Source: CAYYAQ01 sp964469555 (GTDB taxonomy: Bacteria; Planctomycetota; UBA1135; UBA2386). Taken from it: DNA of 13,312 nt. The position numbers and the translations under genes were made by a program. Positions 6,834 to 13,312 of this stretch are shown in pieces (position 1 is the stretch's first letter; each line of letters starts with the position of its first letter). The notes under the pieces are model-generated. The model saw nothing but the letters and a program-made list of their open reading frames with translations. It did not search any database and was not told the DNA's origin. The stretch lies in assembly GCA_964469555.1 (NCBI GenBank), contig CAYYAQ010000142.1:1-13312 (forward strand), read 5' to 3'.

Positions 6834-7898
6834 TCAGGCCGTCGCGTCCGAACCGTCCTGCGCGGCGTCCGGCACAACTTCTTCTTCGTCTGGACCGAAC
6901 CGGTCGAGCAGCCAGATGAGCACGAGGCCCGCGACGACGAGCCCGATGGCCCCGAACAAATGGGCATCCTTCACGGTCAAGCCGAGCTCAGCCGCTTCGA
7001 CGCTGTTCACGGTCTCGTAGTTCCAGGGCATCACGTTGTCCTGGATGAACGGCTTCACCTTCTCGTCGAGCTTGTCCGGGTGGTGAATGCGCGTGGAGAG
7101 CGTCTCCTTCCACGGCCAGATCTTGTTGAGCGAACCGATGAGGAACCCGATCAGCAGCGCGATCGTGAAGTCATGGAAACGCTTGAACAAGTACGTCAAC
7201 ACGTGCGAGAACGACACGAGGCCAATGACCGCGCCGACTGCGAACGTGCCAGCGATCTTCAAGTGCGTGCCGATCTCGCCGAATTCGAGGTGCAGCACCG
7301 CGTCCACGAAGCTCTTGACCGTCCCGATAATGAGCGTGTATGCCCCCATCAGCAGCAAGATGAAGCTCCCGGAAATGCCCGGCAGGATCATCGCGCAAAT
7401 CGAGACGACGCCACACATGAGGATGTAGCCCAGGTTCGTCGTCTCGTCCGCGACCGTGGTGATGGTCGTGACGTAGTAGGACACCGCCGCACCGATGAGC
7501 AACCCGACGTACACGGCGATCGTCCAGCGGCGCACGGTCTTCCCGACGAGGAGGATCGAGGCGAGGATCAGGCCGAAGAAGAACGACCAGATCAACACCG
7601 GGTAATTGTCGAGAACGTAGGTGATGGCCTTCGCGAGCGACGCGATGCTGAGCCCGATGCCGAGGAACAGCGTCAGCAGGAACCAGCCGTTGATGTGGCG
7701 CCAGGCGCTGCCGATCCCTTCCTTGAAGAGCTTTCGGACCGCTGTGGCATTGATGGATTTGAGAGAGCCGAGCAGCTCCTCATAGATTCCGGTGATGAAC
7801 GCGATGGTCCCTCCGGACACGCCGGGAACGACATCGGCGGCACCCATCGCCAGTCCCTTGAGCACCAAGACGCCCCGCTTTCTCAGATTGCCCACCAC
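6834..7898 (-). CDS. DUF368 membrane protein, probable undecaprenyl-phosphate translocase (PopT family)
   Basis: A 354-residue polytopic membrane protein. The family signature is clear at the N-terminus, 'KGLAMGAADVVPGVSGGTI' (about 14-32) followed by AFITGIYEELL. The related internal repeat motif is 'CAMILPGISGSFILLLMGAY' (about 168-187). The two VPG/LPGxSG re-entrant-type repeats are typical of DUF368. Characterised DUF368 proteins (PopT) recycle undecaprenyl phosphate across the inner membrane to supply cell-wall and glycan synthesis; that role here rests on family membership. About nine hydrophobic segments are visible, and the C-terminal tail is acidic (GPDEEEVVPDAAQDG). The start is GTG at 7898 (a second GTG follows at 7895), because the signature begins within 14 residues and the first ATG lies inside it. 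A purine-rich stretch (GGGAGGGTAGG) lies upstream. It diverges from the phosphatase gene across 69 bases. Confidence 0.9.
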   Translation of the reverse strand: MVGNLRKRGVLVLKGLAMGAADVVPGVSGGTIAFITGIYEELLGSLKSINATAVRKLFKEGIGSAWRHINGWFLLTLFLGIGLSIASLAKAITYVLDNYPVLIWSFFFGLILASILLVGKTVRRWTIAVYVGLLIGAAVSYYVTTITTVADETTNLGYILMCGVVSICAMILPGISGSFILLLMGAYTLIIGTVKSFVDAVLHLEFGEIGTHLKIAGTFAVGAVIGLVSFSHVLTYLFKRFHDFTIALLIGFLIGSLNKIWPWKETLSTRIHHPDKLDEKVKPFIQDNVMPWNYETVNSVEAAELGLTVKDAHLFGAIGLVVAGLVLIWLLDRFGPDEEEVVPDAAQDGSDATA

Positions 7899-7967
7899 GC
7901 GCCCAACCTACCCTCCCCTGCCGCAATCCCCTAGCCGGATCGTTCAGCCGTCGGCAAGATAACCGCC

Positions 7968-9578
7968 ATGCACGTCATGCTCGCCATCAGTTTCCTCTTG
8001 CTCCCTCTCGGAGCCGTCTGGGCCCAGGAGAAGACCAAAGAACAACAGCCGAAACCCCCGAGCACGCCAAAACAGTACAAACGGGTCCACCAACGGATCC
8101 TCAAGCCGTTGCTGGGCGGGAAAGTCGTGCGCGCGCGGAACATCCTCGATGCAGCGGTGAAGCGCGACCCGTTGGACCCGGAGACCTGGTTCCTCAAGAC
8201 CATCGTCGACGCCGCGGGGGGCAAGGTGGAGGACGCGCTCGCAGCGATGAGCCGCGCGCTCGAATTGAAATTGCCACCCGAACGCTTTCTCGCGGGTCCG
8301 CGAAAGCTGTTCGCGCCGATCGCCAAGACGAAGCTGTTCGAGATGCTCGAAGCGCGCTTCGCCCACCGTCCGGTGCACGGACCGATGCTCGGTGACCTCA
8401 CCGGCAAGTCCGTCAAGGTGTGGTTGCGCACCGCGAAGGCGTGCAAGGTCGAGGTCCTCGTGCACCCGAAGGGCGACGGCAAGTCGAAGCCCATCTTCGG
8501 GCACGCCGCGACCACCGCCGCGAGCGATTTCACCACCGTCGTCCAGGTCAATGGACTCACCCCCAAGACGGAATACGAGTACTCGCTCCGCATCGACGGC
8601 GGTGACCCCGTGAAGGGTGGCGCGTTCAAGTCCTTCGCCAAGAAAGGCGACATGTGCCAGCTCCGGGTCGCGTTCGGCGGTGGCTCGGGATACGTGCCCG
8701 AACACGAGCGGATGTGGGACACCATCCGCTCCTTCAAACCCGACATGATCATGCTGCTCGGGGACAACGTCTACATCGACGCGCCGAAGCACCGCGAACT
8801 GCAGCGCTACTGCTACTACCGCCGCCAGTCCCGGCCCGAATTCCGAAGACTGGTCGCGAACATCCCCGTGTACTCGATCTGGGACGACCACGATTTTGGG
8901 ACGAACGATTGCTTCCACGGCGCCGAGATCGACAAGCCTGCCTGGAAGCCGAAAGTCCTCGAGGTCTACACGCAGAACTGGGCGAACCCTGGCTACGGGA
9001 TCCCCAAGACCCCCGGTTGCTTCTATGACTTCCAGGTCGGGAACCTGTTCTTCATGATGCTCGACGGTCGGCACTACCGAACGGATCCGAAGATCGAGAA
9101 GCCGTCCATGCTCGGCGAACCGCAAGCTAACTGGATCCGATATCGGCTCGCTGAAGTCCGCACGCCCCTGAAGATGGTGTGTTCCCCGGTGCCGTGGACG
9201 TTCGATGCCAAAGGCAAGAGCCTCGACACATGGAACGGCTTTCAAGAGGAGCGAAATGGCATCTTCGACTTCATCGGAGGCTACAAGGTCGAGGGAGTCG
9301 TCCTACTCTCTGCCGACCGACATCGGACGGACATCTGGAAGCTCCCCCGGCCTGAGCACTATCCTCTCACCGAGTTCAACTCCTCTCGTCTGACGAACCA
9401 GCACGTACACCCGACCATGGCGAAAGCCCAGTTCTCGTACAACAAGAAACAGTCGTTTGGATTGATCGAGTTCGACTCCGAGGCACAGAACCCGAAGATC
9501 ACGATGAAGGTAATCAACATCGATGGTGAAGTCGTCCACACCCTGAACCTCCGATACAGCGACCTGTGCTACAAGTAG
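7968..9578 (+). CDS. Secreted PhoD-like metallophosphatase (alkaline phosphatase D family)
   Basis: A 536-residue exported protein. A signal peptide covers residues 1-19 (cut after GAVWA). A helical, TPR-like segment lies at about 40-110 ('VRARNILDAAVKRDPLDPETW'), and a fibronectin/Ig-like domain at about 135-222 ('LTGKSVKVWLRT', 'LTPKTEYEYSLRIDG'). The metallophosphoesterase domain fills about 230-530. Metal-site motifs are 'LLGDNVYID' (263-271), 'SIWDDHDFGTND' (303-314), 'FFMMLDGRHYRTD' (361-373) and 'SADRHRTDIWKL' (448-459). These fit a PhoD-type dinuclear metal centre acting on phosphoesters outside the cytoplasm. Where many PhoD proteins have 'FASCQ', this one has 'VAFGGGSGYVP', so it belongs to a variant subfamily whose substrate I cannot state. 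The N-terminal TPR-like addition is unusual for the family. ATG 7968 places the signal peptide correctly; ATG 7977 would also do. The stop overlaps the next gene. Confidence 0.88.
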   Translation: MHVMLAISFLLLPLGAVWAQEKTKEQQPKPPSTPKQYKRVHQRILKPLLGGKVVRARNILDAAVKRDPLDPETWFLKTIVDAAGGKVEDALAAMSRALELKLPPERFLAGPRKLFAPIAKTKLFEMLEARFAHRPVHGPMLGDLTGKSVKVWLRTAKACKVEVLVHPKGDGKSKPIFGHAATTAASDFTTVVQVNGLTPKTEYEYSLRIDGGDPVKGGAFKSFAKKGDMCQLRVAFGGGSGYVPEHERMWDTIRSFKPDMIMLLGDNVYIDAPKHRELQRYCYYRRQSRPEFRRLVANIPVYSIWDDHDFGTNDCFHGAEIDKPAWKPKVLEVYTQNWANPGYGIPKTPGCFYDFQVGNLFFMMLDGRHYRTDPKIEKPSMLGEPQANWIRYRLAEVRTPLKMVCSPVPWTFDAKGKSLDTWNGFQEERNGIFDFIGGYKVEGVVLLSADRHRTDIWKLPRPEHYPLTEFNSSRLTNQHVHPTMAKAQFSYNKKQSFGLIEFDSEAQNPKITMKVINIDGEVVHTLNLRYSDLCYK

Positions 9579-10279
9579 AGCAGATCCGTAACCACTTCCG
9601 AAACATCGGTACCCGCCAAAGGGCGGTCGGCGAGAAGAAGTACCTGAAGAGCAAGCTCATGTTCTTCGGTGTCCCCGTGCCGGAGGTGCGGAAGGCAGCA
9701 CGCCAGTTCAAGAAGGAGCACCCCCACCTCACGCGCCAAGAGCTGCTGCGCCAAACGCAGGCGATGTGGACCGACTACCACGAGATGCGAACCGTCTCGA
9801 TCGCGATCCTGGAACAGTACGTCCAGCTACTGCGCGGCGCAGACATCGCATTTGTCGAGAAGCTCATCCGGCGATCCGAAGGCTGGAGCCACGTCGATTT
9901 CCTCGCGGTCCAGATCGCCGGACCGATCGTGCAAAAATACAAGTCCGCGCGGAAGCGGATAACGCGTTGGAGCCGCGACGAGAGTTTTTGGATTCGCCGA
10001 TCCTCGATGCTCTCGCTGATCCTCGAGCTGCGGTCCGAAGACGGCGACTTCGAACTGTTCGCGGGATTCGCCGACGGGATGCTCGACGAGAAGGAGTTCT
10101 TCATCCGCAAGTCGATCGGATGGGTGCTGCGAGAGGCCTCGAAGGCGCGACCGGAGCTCGTCTACGACTACCTTCTCAACCGGATCAAACGCGTCTCGGG
10201 CTTGACCCTCCGCGAGGGCAGCAAGCGGTTGCCGGAGCGACAACGCAAGCGGCTGCTCGCGCTGTACGCGAAGAAGTGA
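9566..10279 (+). CDS. AlkD-like DNA alkylation repair protein (HEAT-repeat DNA glycosylase)
   Basis: A 237-residue, helix-rich protein of the AlkC/AlkD family, cytoplasmic monofunctional glycosylases that remove N3- and N7-alkylated bases. Characteristic blocks are 'VEQIRNHFRNIG' at the start, 'KSKLMFFGVPVPEVRKAARQ' (28-47), 'MWTDYHEMRTVSIAILEQY' (67-85), 'SEGWSHVDFLAVQIAGPIV' (104-122), 'RWSRDESFWIRRSSMLSL' (134-151) and 'EFFIRKSIGWVLREASK' (177-193). W107, D111 and W186 line up with the catalytic Trp/Asp and aromatic cleft residues described for Bacillus cereus AlkD, so it should be active. The start is GTG 9566 because family homology begins immediately after it and the first ATG (residue 32) would remove a conserved helix. 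This start lies inside the last codons of the phosphatase gene (13-base overlap), suggesting translational coupling. It converges on the carboxypeptidase gene with 14 bases between stops and no obvious terminator hairpin. Confidence 0.87.
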   Translation: MLQVEQIRNHFRNIGTRQRAVGEKKYLKSKLMFFGVPVPEVRKAARQFKKEHPHLTRQELLRQTQAMWTDYHEMRTVSIAILEQYVQLLRGADIAFVEKLIRRSEGWSHVDFLAVQIAGPIVQKYKSARKRITRWSRDESFWIRRSSMLSLILELRSEDGDFELFAGFADGMLDEKEFFIRKSIGWVLREASKARPELVYDYLLNRIKRVSGLTLREGSKRLPERQRKRLLALYAKK

Positions 10280-10293
10280 GCCGACCGCGGGCG

Positions 10294-12750
10294 CTACTTC
10301 ACCTTGAGTGACTGCAAGTTGCTGAAGCGAGTCGCCCCACCCTTCTGGTACAGCGCCTGCCAGTAGAACGTCTTGCCGGCGAGCGTCGGGTCGTTCGGGA
10401 TCAAGAGATCGAAACCGAGGAACCCGGAGCTACCGATCGCGAAGCTCGTCAAGATCCTCACCGTGGCAGGATCGAGAACGAGCGTCCCGTCGATGCCCGG
10501 AATCGAAATCGGCGAGACCTTGGCGAACCCGAGGAGAAGCCTCGACGAGCCGCCGCTAGCACCGTTGAACCCAAACTGCACCGTCGTGCCCCGCGCACCG
10601 GATGTCATCAAGGTGAGGTTGCCGTCCTTGGTGACACCCTTGATCGAAAAATCATCGATCGCCGCCTCGACCAGGGACGCGGCAAGGTCCTGGGCCCGGA
10701 AACGGAACCGCATCTGGTCGGTCAGCGGGCCCTGGATCTCGTGGCTGAACGACACCCAGTTGCCGGTGCTGGCACTCGAGCTGAATACTTCCGTCCAACT
10801 GCTGCCGCCGTTGCTGCTGATGTAGACCCGGAACGGGTCGTCGTTCCTGCTCTCCGCGTACCAGCGGAAGAACTCGACGTGGGCCAGCGCGAGGTGCGAG
10901 AGCTCGAAGACCGGAGACAGCAAGTCCGTGTAGCCAGTGTCTACGTCGTATGTACCGGCGCTAGCACCGGCGCGGGCGTCGGTCACCCAACACATCGTGC
11001 CGACCGGCGAGTGGTCATTGCCCGGCTGGTAGATCACCCCGCCGCTGGACGTCTGTTGCGGCGCGCCTCGCCCCCAATGGCCCGTCGTCGCGGTTCCCAC
11101 CGGAGCGCGTTCGAAGCCGCGATCCTTCTCCATGTCGTCATCCACCGCCGGCCGCAGCGGCGCGAGGACAATCGAGATGTCGCGCGTCGTGACGAGACCG
11201 TCGCCGAGGACCGACAGTTTGAGCTTGATCACGAGCGCTCCGTAACTCAAGGGAACGCTGAACGTCAGCGGCGTGCCCGAGTTCGAAGAGGAGCCGAACT
11301 TCGGCACGATGCCGAGTGACGCGGTGCTCGTCCCGATGGGGATACCAGACGACACGGCCTTCAGACGCACCGTCCCCGCCGTCACCGTGGCCGAGGCGCC
11401 GTTGTTGTCCACCTTGACCACGATCGCGCCCGACTCACCTGGCTCCACCGTGCCATTCCTGTTGCCGCCGACCTCTGTCACCGTGATCGAGTTGATCGAC
11501 AACGCAGCGCCCGCCGTGCGCGCGATTGCGCGGAACATCGGCTGGTGACGTCGCGCGATCTTCTCGATGTTCGAGCCGGAAGGCCAGAATCCGCCTTCGC
11601 CGGACGACCCGAGCTCCGGGGACCAAGAGTACGACCCGTGCGCGGCATGGTGATGATCGAGTGCGGTGCCTGACGCGATGTAGAGCACTCCGGACGCCGC
11701 CCCGCGAGTCATCGAGTGCTTTGCCAGCAGCTGCTTGCCCAGCTTGTCGTACTCGTCCTTGTTCGGCGGCGACCCGCGCTGATAGCCCCAGGGCTCGAGC
11801 AGTAGTTCACCATACGTGTGGCAGCTGTTCGCGTTGACAAACTTCCGGGACCGCGCGAACGCTTCGACGGCGGCGGTCTCCGGCTCGGAGAACGCCTTGG
11901 TTCCGCGGTACGTGTTCGAACTAGGATCCGTCGAGCTACCACCGTTTGGCGCGCTCCAGCCCGTCGCGTAGTTGCGGTTGAGGTCGATGCCGTAGCGGTT
12001 GTTGCCGCTGTGCTTCCGGTTCTTGCGCCACAGTCCACCGCCGTTGGGGCGGATCGACCGGTTGTACTCGTAGCCATCCGGGTTGACGCACGTGACGAAG
12101 AACATCTCGCGCTCGTTGATGAGGAACGTCGCTTCCGGGTCCTTGCCGTAACCGTCGAGCAACTCATCCATGAAGAGGAGCGTCGCCTCCATCGACAGCG
12201 GTTCCCGCGCGTGGTGCAACGCGTCGTAGAACACTTCGGGCTCGTTCTCGTTGACGGCGACATTGTCCGAGATCTTGACCATCCAGAGGTCGCGGTTCTC
12301 GACGCTCTTGCCGATGCTCACCTTCTTGGCGCAGATCTTCGGGTAGTTCTTCGCGAACGCGTCGAGGTGAGCCTCCATCTGGGCCAACGTGTAGTGACCA
12401 CCCATCGCGCCCTGCCCGAGCGGAGGAGTCAGGGTCTCCGGACGCCCGAGCGAGTGCTTGCGCATCCCCGCTTCGTAGTGGTCTTCGAGATTGCGGATGA
12501 CGACTTGCGGAGAGAATCCGTTCTTCTTCAGCTTGGCCAACTCCGCGTCTGTGGCGATCACCTGGACCTGCTTGACGCCCACCTCGGGAACTCGGCAACT
12601 GGCCAGATCAAGGTCCAGGCGCAGCAACCGCATGAGGTGGCGCGTGTCCTTGATGGCCACTTCGACGAGGTGATGATCTGGTGCCTCGACGGAGGCCTGG
12701 GCACAGACAAGACTCGACGAGAAGAAGATCGCGAGGACCAGAGAGCGCAT
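10294..12750 (-). CDS. Secreted multi-domain M14 zinc carboxypeptidase
   Basis: An 818-residue exported metallocarboxypeptidase that trims C-terminal amino acids from proteins or peptides. Order of parts: signal peptide 1-18 (ending CAQA); a propeptide-like region of about 25-110; M14 catalytic domain of about 118-415; an Ig/CARDB-like beta domain of about 420-535 ('GNRNGTVEPGESGAIVVKVD'); a jelly-roll or MAM-like domain of about 540-706 with 'RVYISSNGGSSWTEVF' and 'AAIDDFSIKG'; and a terminal beta domain of about 708-818 ending 'FYWQALYQKGGATRFSNLQS'. Zinc ligands are H180 and E183 (LHHAREP) and H311 (NSCHTYGE). Substrate-binding residues sit in 'GIDLNRNYATGW' (254-265), and the general base is E379 (YSWSPELG). 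All catalytic parts are intact. ATG 12750 has AAGGA about 6 bases upstream. The terminal domain is like those repeatedly found at the ends of planctomycete exported proteins and may serve localisation (inference). Convergent with the AlkD gene. Confidence 0.92.
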   Translation of the reverse strand: MRSLVLAIFFSSSLVCAQASVEAPDHHLVEVAIKDTRHLMRLLRLDLDLASCRVPEVGVKQVQVIATDAELAKLKKNGFSPQVVIRNLEDHYEAGMRKHSLGRPETLTPPLGQGAMGGHYTLAQMEAHLDAFAKNYPKICAKKVSIGKSVENRDLWMVKISDNVAVNENEPEVFYDALHHAREPLSMEATLLFMDELLDGYGKDPEATFLINEREMFFVTCVNPDGYEYNRSIRPNGGGLWRKNRKHSGNNRYGIDLNRNYATGWSAPNGGSSTDPSSNTYRGTKAFSEPETAAVEAFARSRKFVNANSCHTYGELLLEPWGYQRGSPPNKDEYDKLGKQLLAKHSMTRGAASGVLYIASGTALDHHHAAHGSYSWSPELGSSGEGGFWPSGSNIEKIARRHQPMFRAIARTAGAALSINSITVTEVGGNRNGTVEPGESGAIVVKVDNNGASATVTAGTVRLKAVSSGIPIGTSTASLGIVPKFGSSSNSGTPLTFSVPLSYGALVIKLKLSVLGDGLVTTRDISIVLAPLRPAVDDDMEKDRGFERAPVGTATTGHWGRGAPQQTSSGGVIYQPGNDHSPVGTMCWVTDARAGASAGTYDVDTGYTDLLSPVFELSHLALAHVEFFRWYAESRNDDPFRVYISSNGGSSWTEVFSSSASTGNWVSFSHEIQGPLTDQMRFRFRAQDLAASLVEAAIDDFSIKGVTKDGNLTLMTSGARGTTVQFGFNGASGGSSRLLLGFAKVSPISIPGIDGTLVLDPATVRILTSFAIGSSGFLGFDLLIPNDPTLAGKTFYWQALYQKGGATRFSNLQSLKVK

Positions 12751-12807
12751 GGATTGTCCTTGGATTCGGTCGCGGGCGGGCCAAGGAACTGTAGCACAAC
12801 CCTGAGG

Positions 12808-12821
12808 ATCCCCCGGGGGAT
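12808..12821. repeat. Perfect 14-base GC palindrome in an intergenic region
   Basis: ATCCCCCGGGGGAT is a perfect inverted repeat with no spacer, in the 100 bases between the methyltransferase stop and the carboxypeptidase start. No run of Ts follows on either strand, so it is a poor match to an intrinsic terminator. It might be a protein-binding site or chance in GC-rich DNA. The remaining bases here show only the AAGGA ribosome site of the carboxypeptidase gene. Confidence 0.35.
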
Positions 12822-12850
12822 GTGGCCTGACATGATGCCAAAGGGCCCCG

Positions 12851-13312
12851 TCAGGAGGGCTTGATGGCCTCCGCCCAGCAGATCTGGGACCAGAGAGTCG
12901 CCCCCTGTCGCCCGGCCCATACTGTCAGGCTTTCCATGACTTCGTCGAACAGATGGGCAGGAATAGCGGACGATTCGAGGATCTCCGGTCTCGCGCCGAG
13001 CAACTTGCCGACGAGATTGTCCATCACCAGGTCCCACGTCGGCGATCCCGAGCACCCGCCGAAGAACAGCGAGTCGACGTCGATCGGTTCGAGATCCGCG
13101 ACTTGCATCATCGCGAGGAGCTTGCGCCCGACGAACGGATCGAATCCCTCGTCGACGAACGAACGGATCAAGGCGCGCCAGAGTTCATCGACGGCGGGCA
13201 CACACGACGGTCCCCCCTCCCAGTCCGTGTCACCGAAGAGCACCTCCCCCGGGGATACGCAGGTACCCCCGAGCTTGGCGCAATCGATGCGCTGCACACA
13301 CAGGTCGAGGAC
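12851..13312 (-). CDS. Probable SAM-dependent methyltransferase, C-terminal part (5' partial)
   Basis: The frame is open at the right window edge (154 codons before the TGA at 12853-12851), so the start lies outside; ATG-type starts inside are unlikely to be real. 'SPGEVLFGDTDWEGG' resembles the late strand of class I methyltransferases (usually RPGGxxxxxDTDW). 'FDPFVGRKLLAMMQVADLEP' resembles the typical 'P..GR.L..LL..AGF' segment, and the last 20 residues (ATLWSQICWAEAIKPS) match the final beta strand seen in this superfamily. The SAM-binding motif would lie outside the window. The section just before, 'RIDCAKLGGTCVSPGE', is Cys-rich and about five residues shorter than relatives. In the neighbouring frame the same bases give a more family-like 'RQARGYLRIPGG', so a small indel near 13246-13254 is possible. 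Substrate unknown. Confidence 0.55.
   Translation of the reverse strand, partial: VLDLCVQRIDCAKLGGTCVSPGEVLFGDTDWEGGPSCVPAVDELWRALIRSFVDEGFDPFVGRKLLAMMQVADLEPIDVDSLFFGGCSGSPTWDLVMDNLVGKLLGARPEILESSAIPAHLFDEVMESLTVWAGRQGATLWSQICWAEAIKPS

Noticed and set aside
6786..7934. 382-codon plus-strand open frame
   Set aside because: Exact antisense of the DUF368 gene; the Arg/Asp/Glu/Gln-rich sequence is the mirror of a hydrophobic membrane protein.
7944..9245. 433-codon minus-strand open frame
   Set aside because: Antisense of the PhoD-like gene, whose catalytic motifs are intact on the plus strand.
10280..10293. Bidirectional terminator between the AlkD and carboxypeptidase genes
   Set aside because: Only 14 bases separate the stops and no stem-loop followed by a T run is visible.
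12808..12821. Intrinsic terminator at the GC palindrome
   Set aside because: No loop and no U-tract on either strand; recorded only as a palindrome.
11818..12864. 348-codon plus-strand open frame
   Set aside because: Antisense of the M14 carboxypeptidase catalytic domain, which has all zinc ligands in order.

Overview
The window (about 13.3 kb, visibly GC-rich) looks like a scaffold piece from a Planctomycetota-like bacterium. This is inference from the protein families: a PhoD-type phosphatase with a WDDHDFGTND motif, a large secreted M14 carboxypeptidase with a C-terminal beta domain of the sort common in planctomycete exported proteins, a CxxCH/'MPPWHPV' cytochrome-like protein and a DUF5117/5118-type metalloprotease. 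No RNA gene, CRISPR array, integrase or insertion sequence was seen. Genes are densely packed; the longest gap is about 130 bases, so there is no gene-free stretch over 300 bases.

Layout, left to right. (1) 1-1834 (+): a large protein of unknown function, open at the left window edge and interrupted by a 10-N assembly gap that changes the reading frame. (2) 3583-1839 (-): a two-gene unit of a lipoprotein with an HEFYH zinc-protease-like motif followed 2 bases later by an ATP-grasp ligase resembling DcsG/RimK-type enzymes. (3) 3647-6225 (+): divergent from that unit, an STT3/AglB/PglB-like oligosaccharyltransferase whose stop overlaps the start of a metalloprotease gene by ATGA. (4) About 6145-6165: a junction where the metalloprotease gene and a convergent cytochrome-like gene both lose their C-terminal parts. 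The cytochrome-like gene also carries a frameshift at a G9 tract and a broken haem motif. This is either a real deletion or rearrangement, or a chimeric assembly join. (5) 7898-6834 (-): a DUF368 (PopT-type) membrane protein. (6) 7968-10279 (+): a PhoD-like phosphatase overlapping an AlkD-like DNA glycosylase by 13 bases. (7) 12750-10294 (-): the multi-domain M14 carboxypeptidase. (8) 13312-12851 (-): the C-terminal part of a probable SAM-dependent methyltransferase.

Most products are predicted to be exported or membrane-embedded. The most interesting content is the STT3-like gene, which keeps recognisable versions of the hallmark oligosaccharyltransferase motifs, and the lipoprotein/ATP-grasp pair. 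STT3 and DUF368 both deal with polyprenyl-phosphate carriers, but they lie on opposite sides of the suspect junction, so their proximity should not be relied on. No complete novel multi-gene system can be demonstrated from this window alone.
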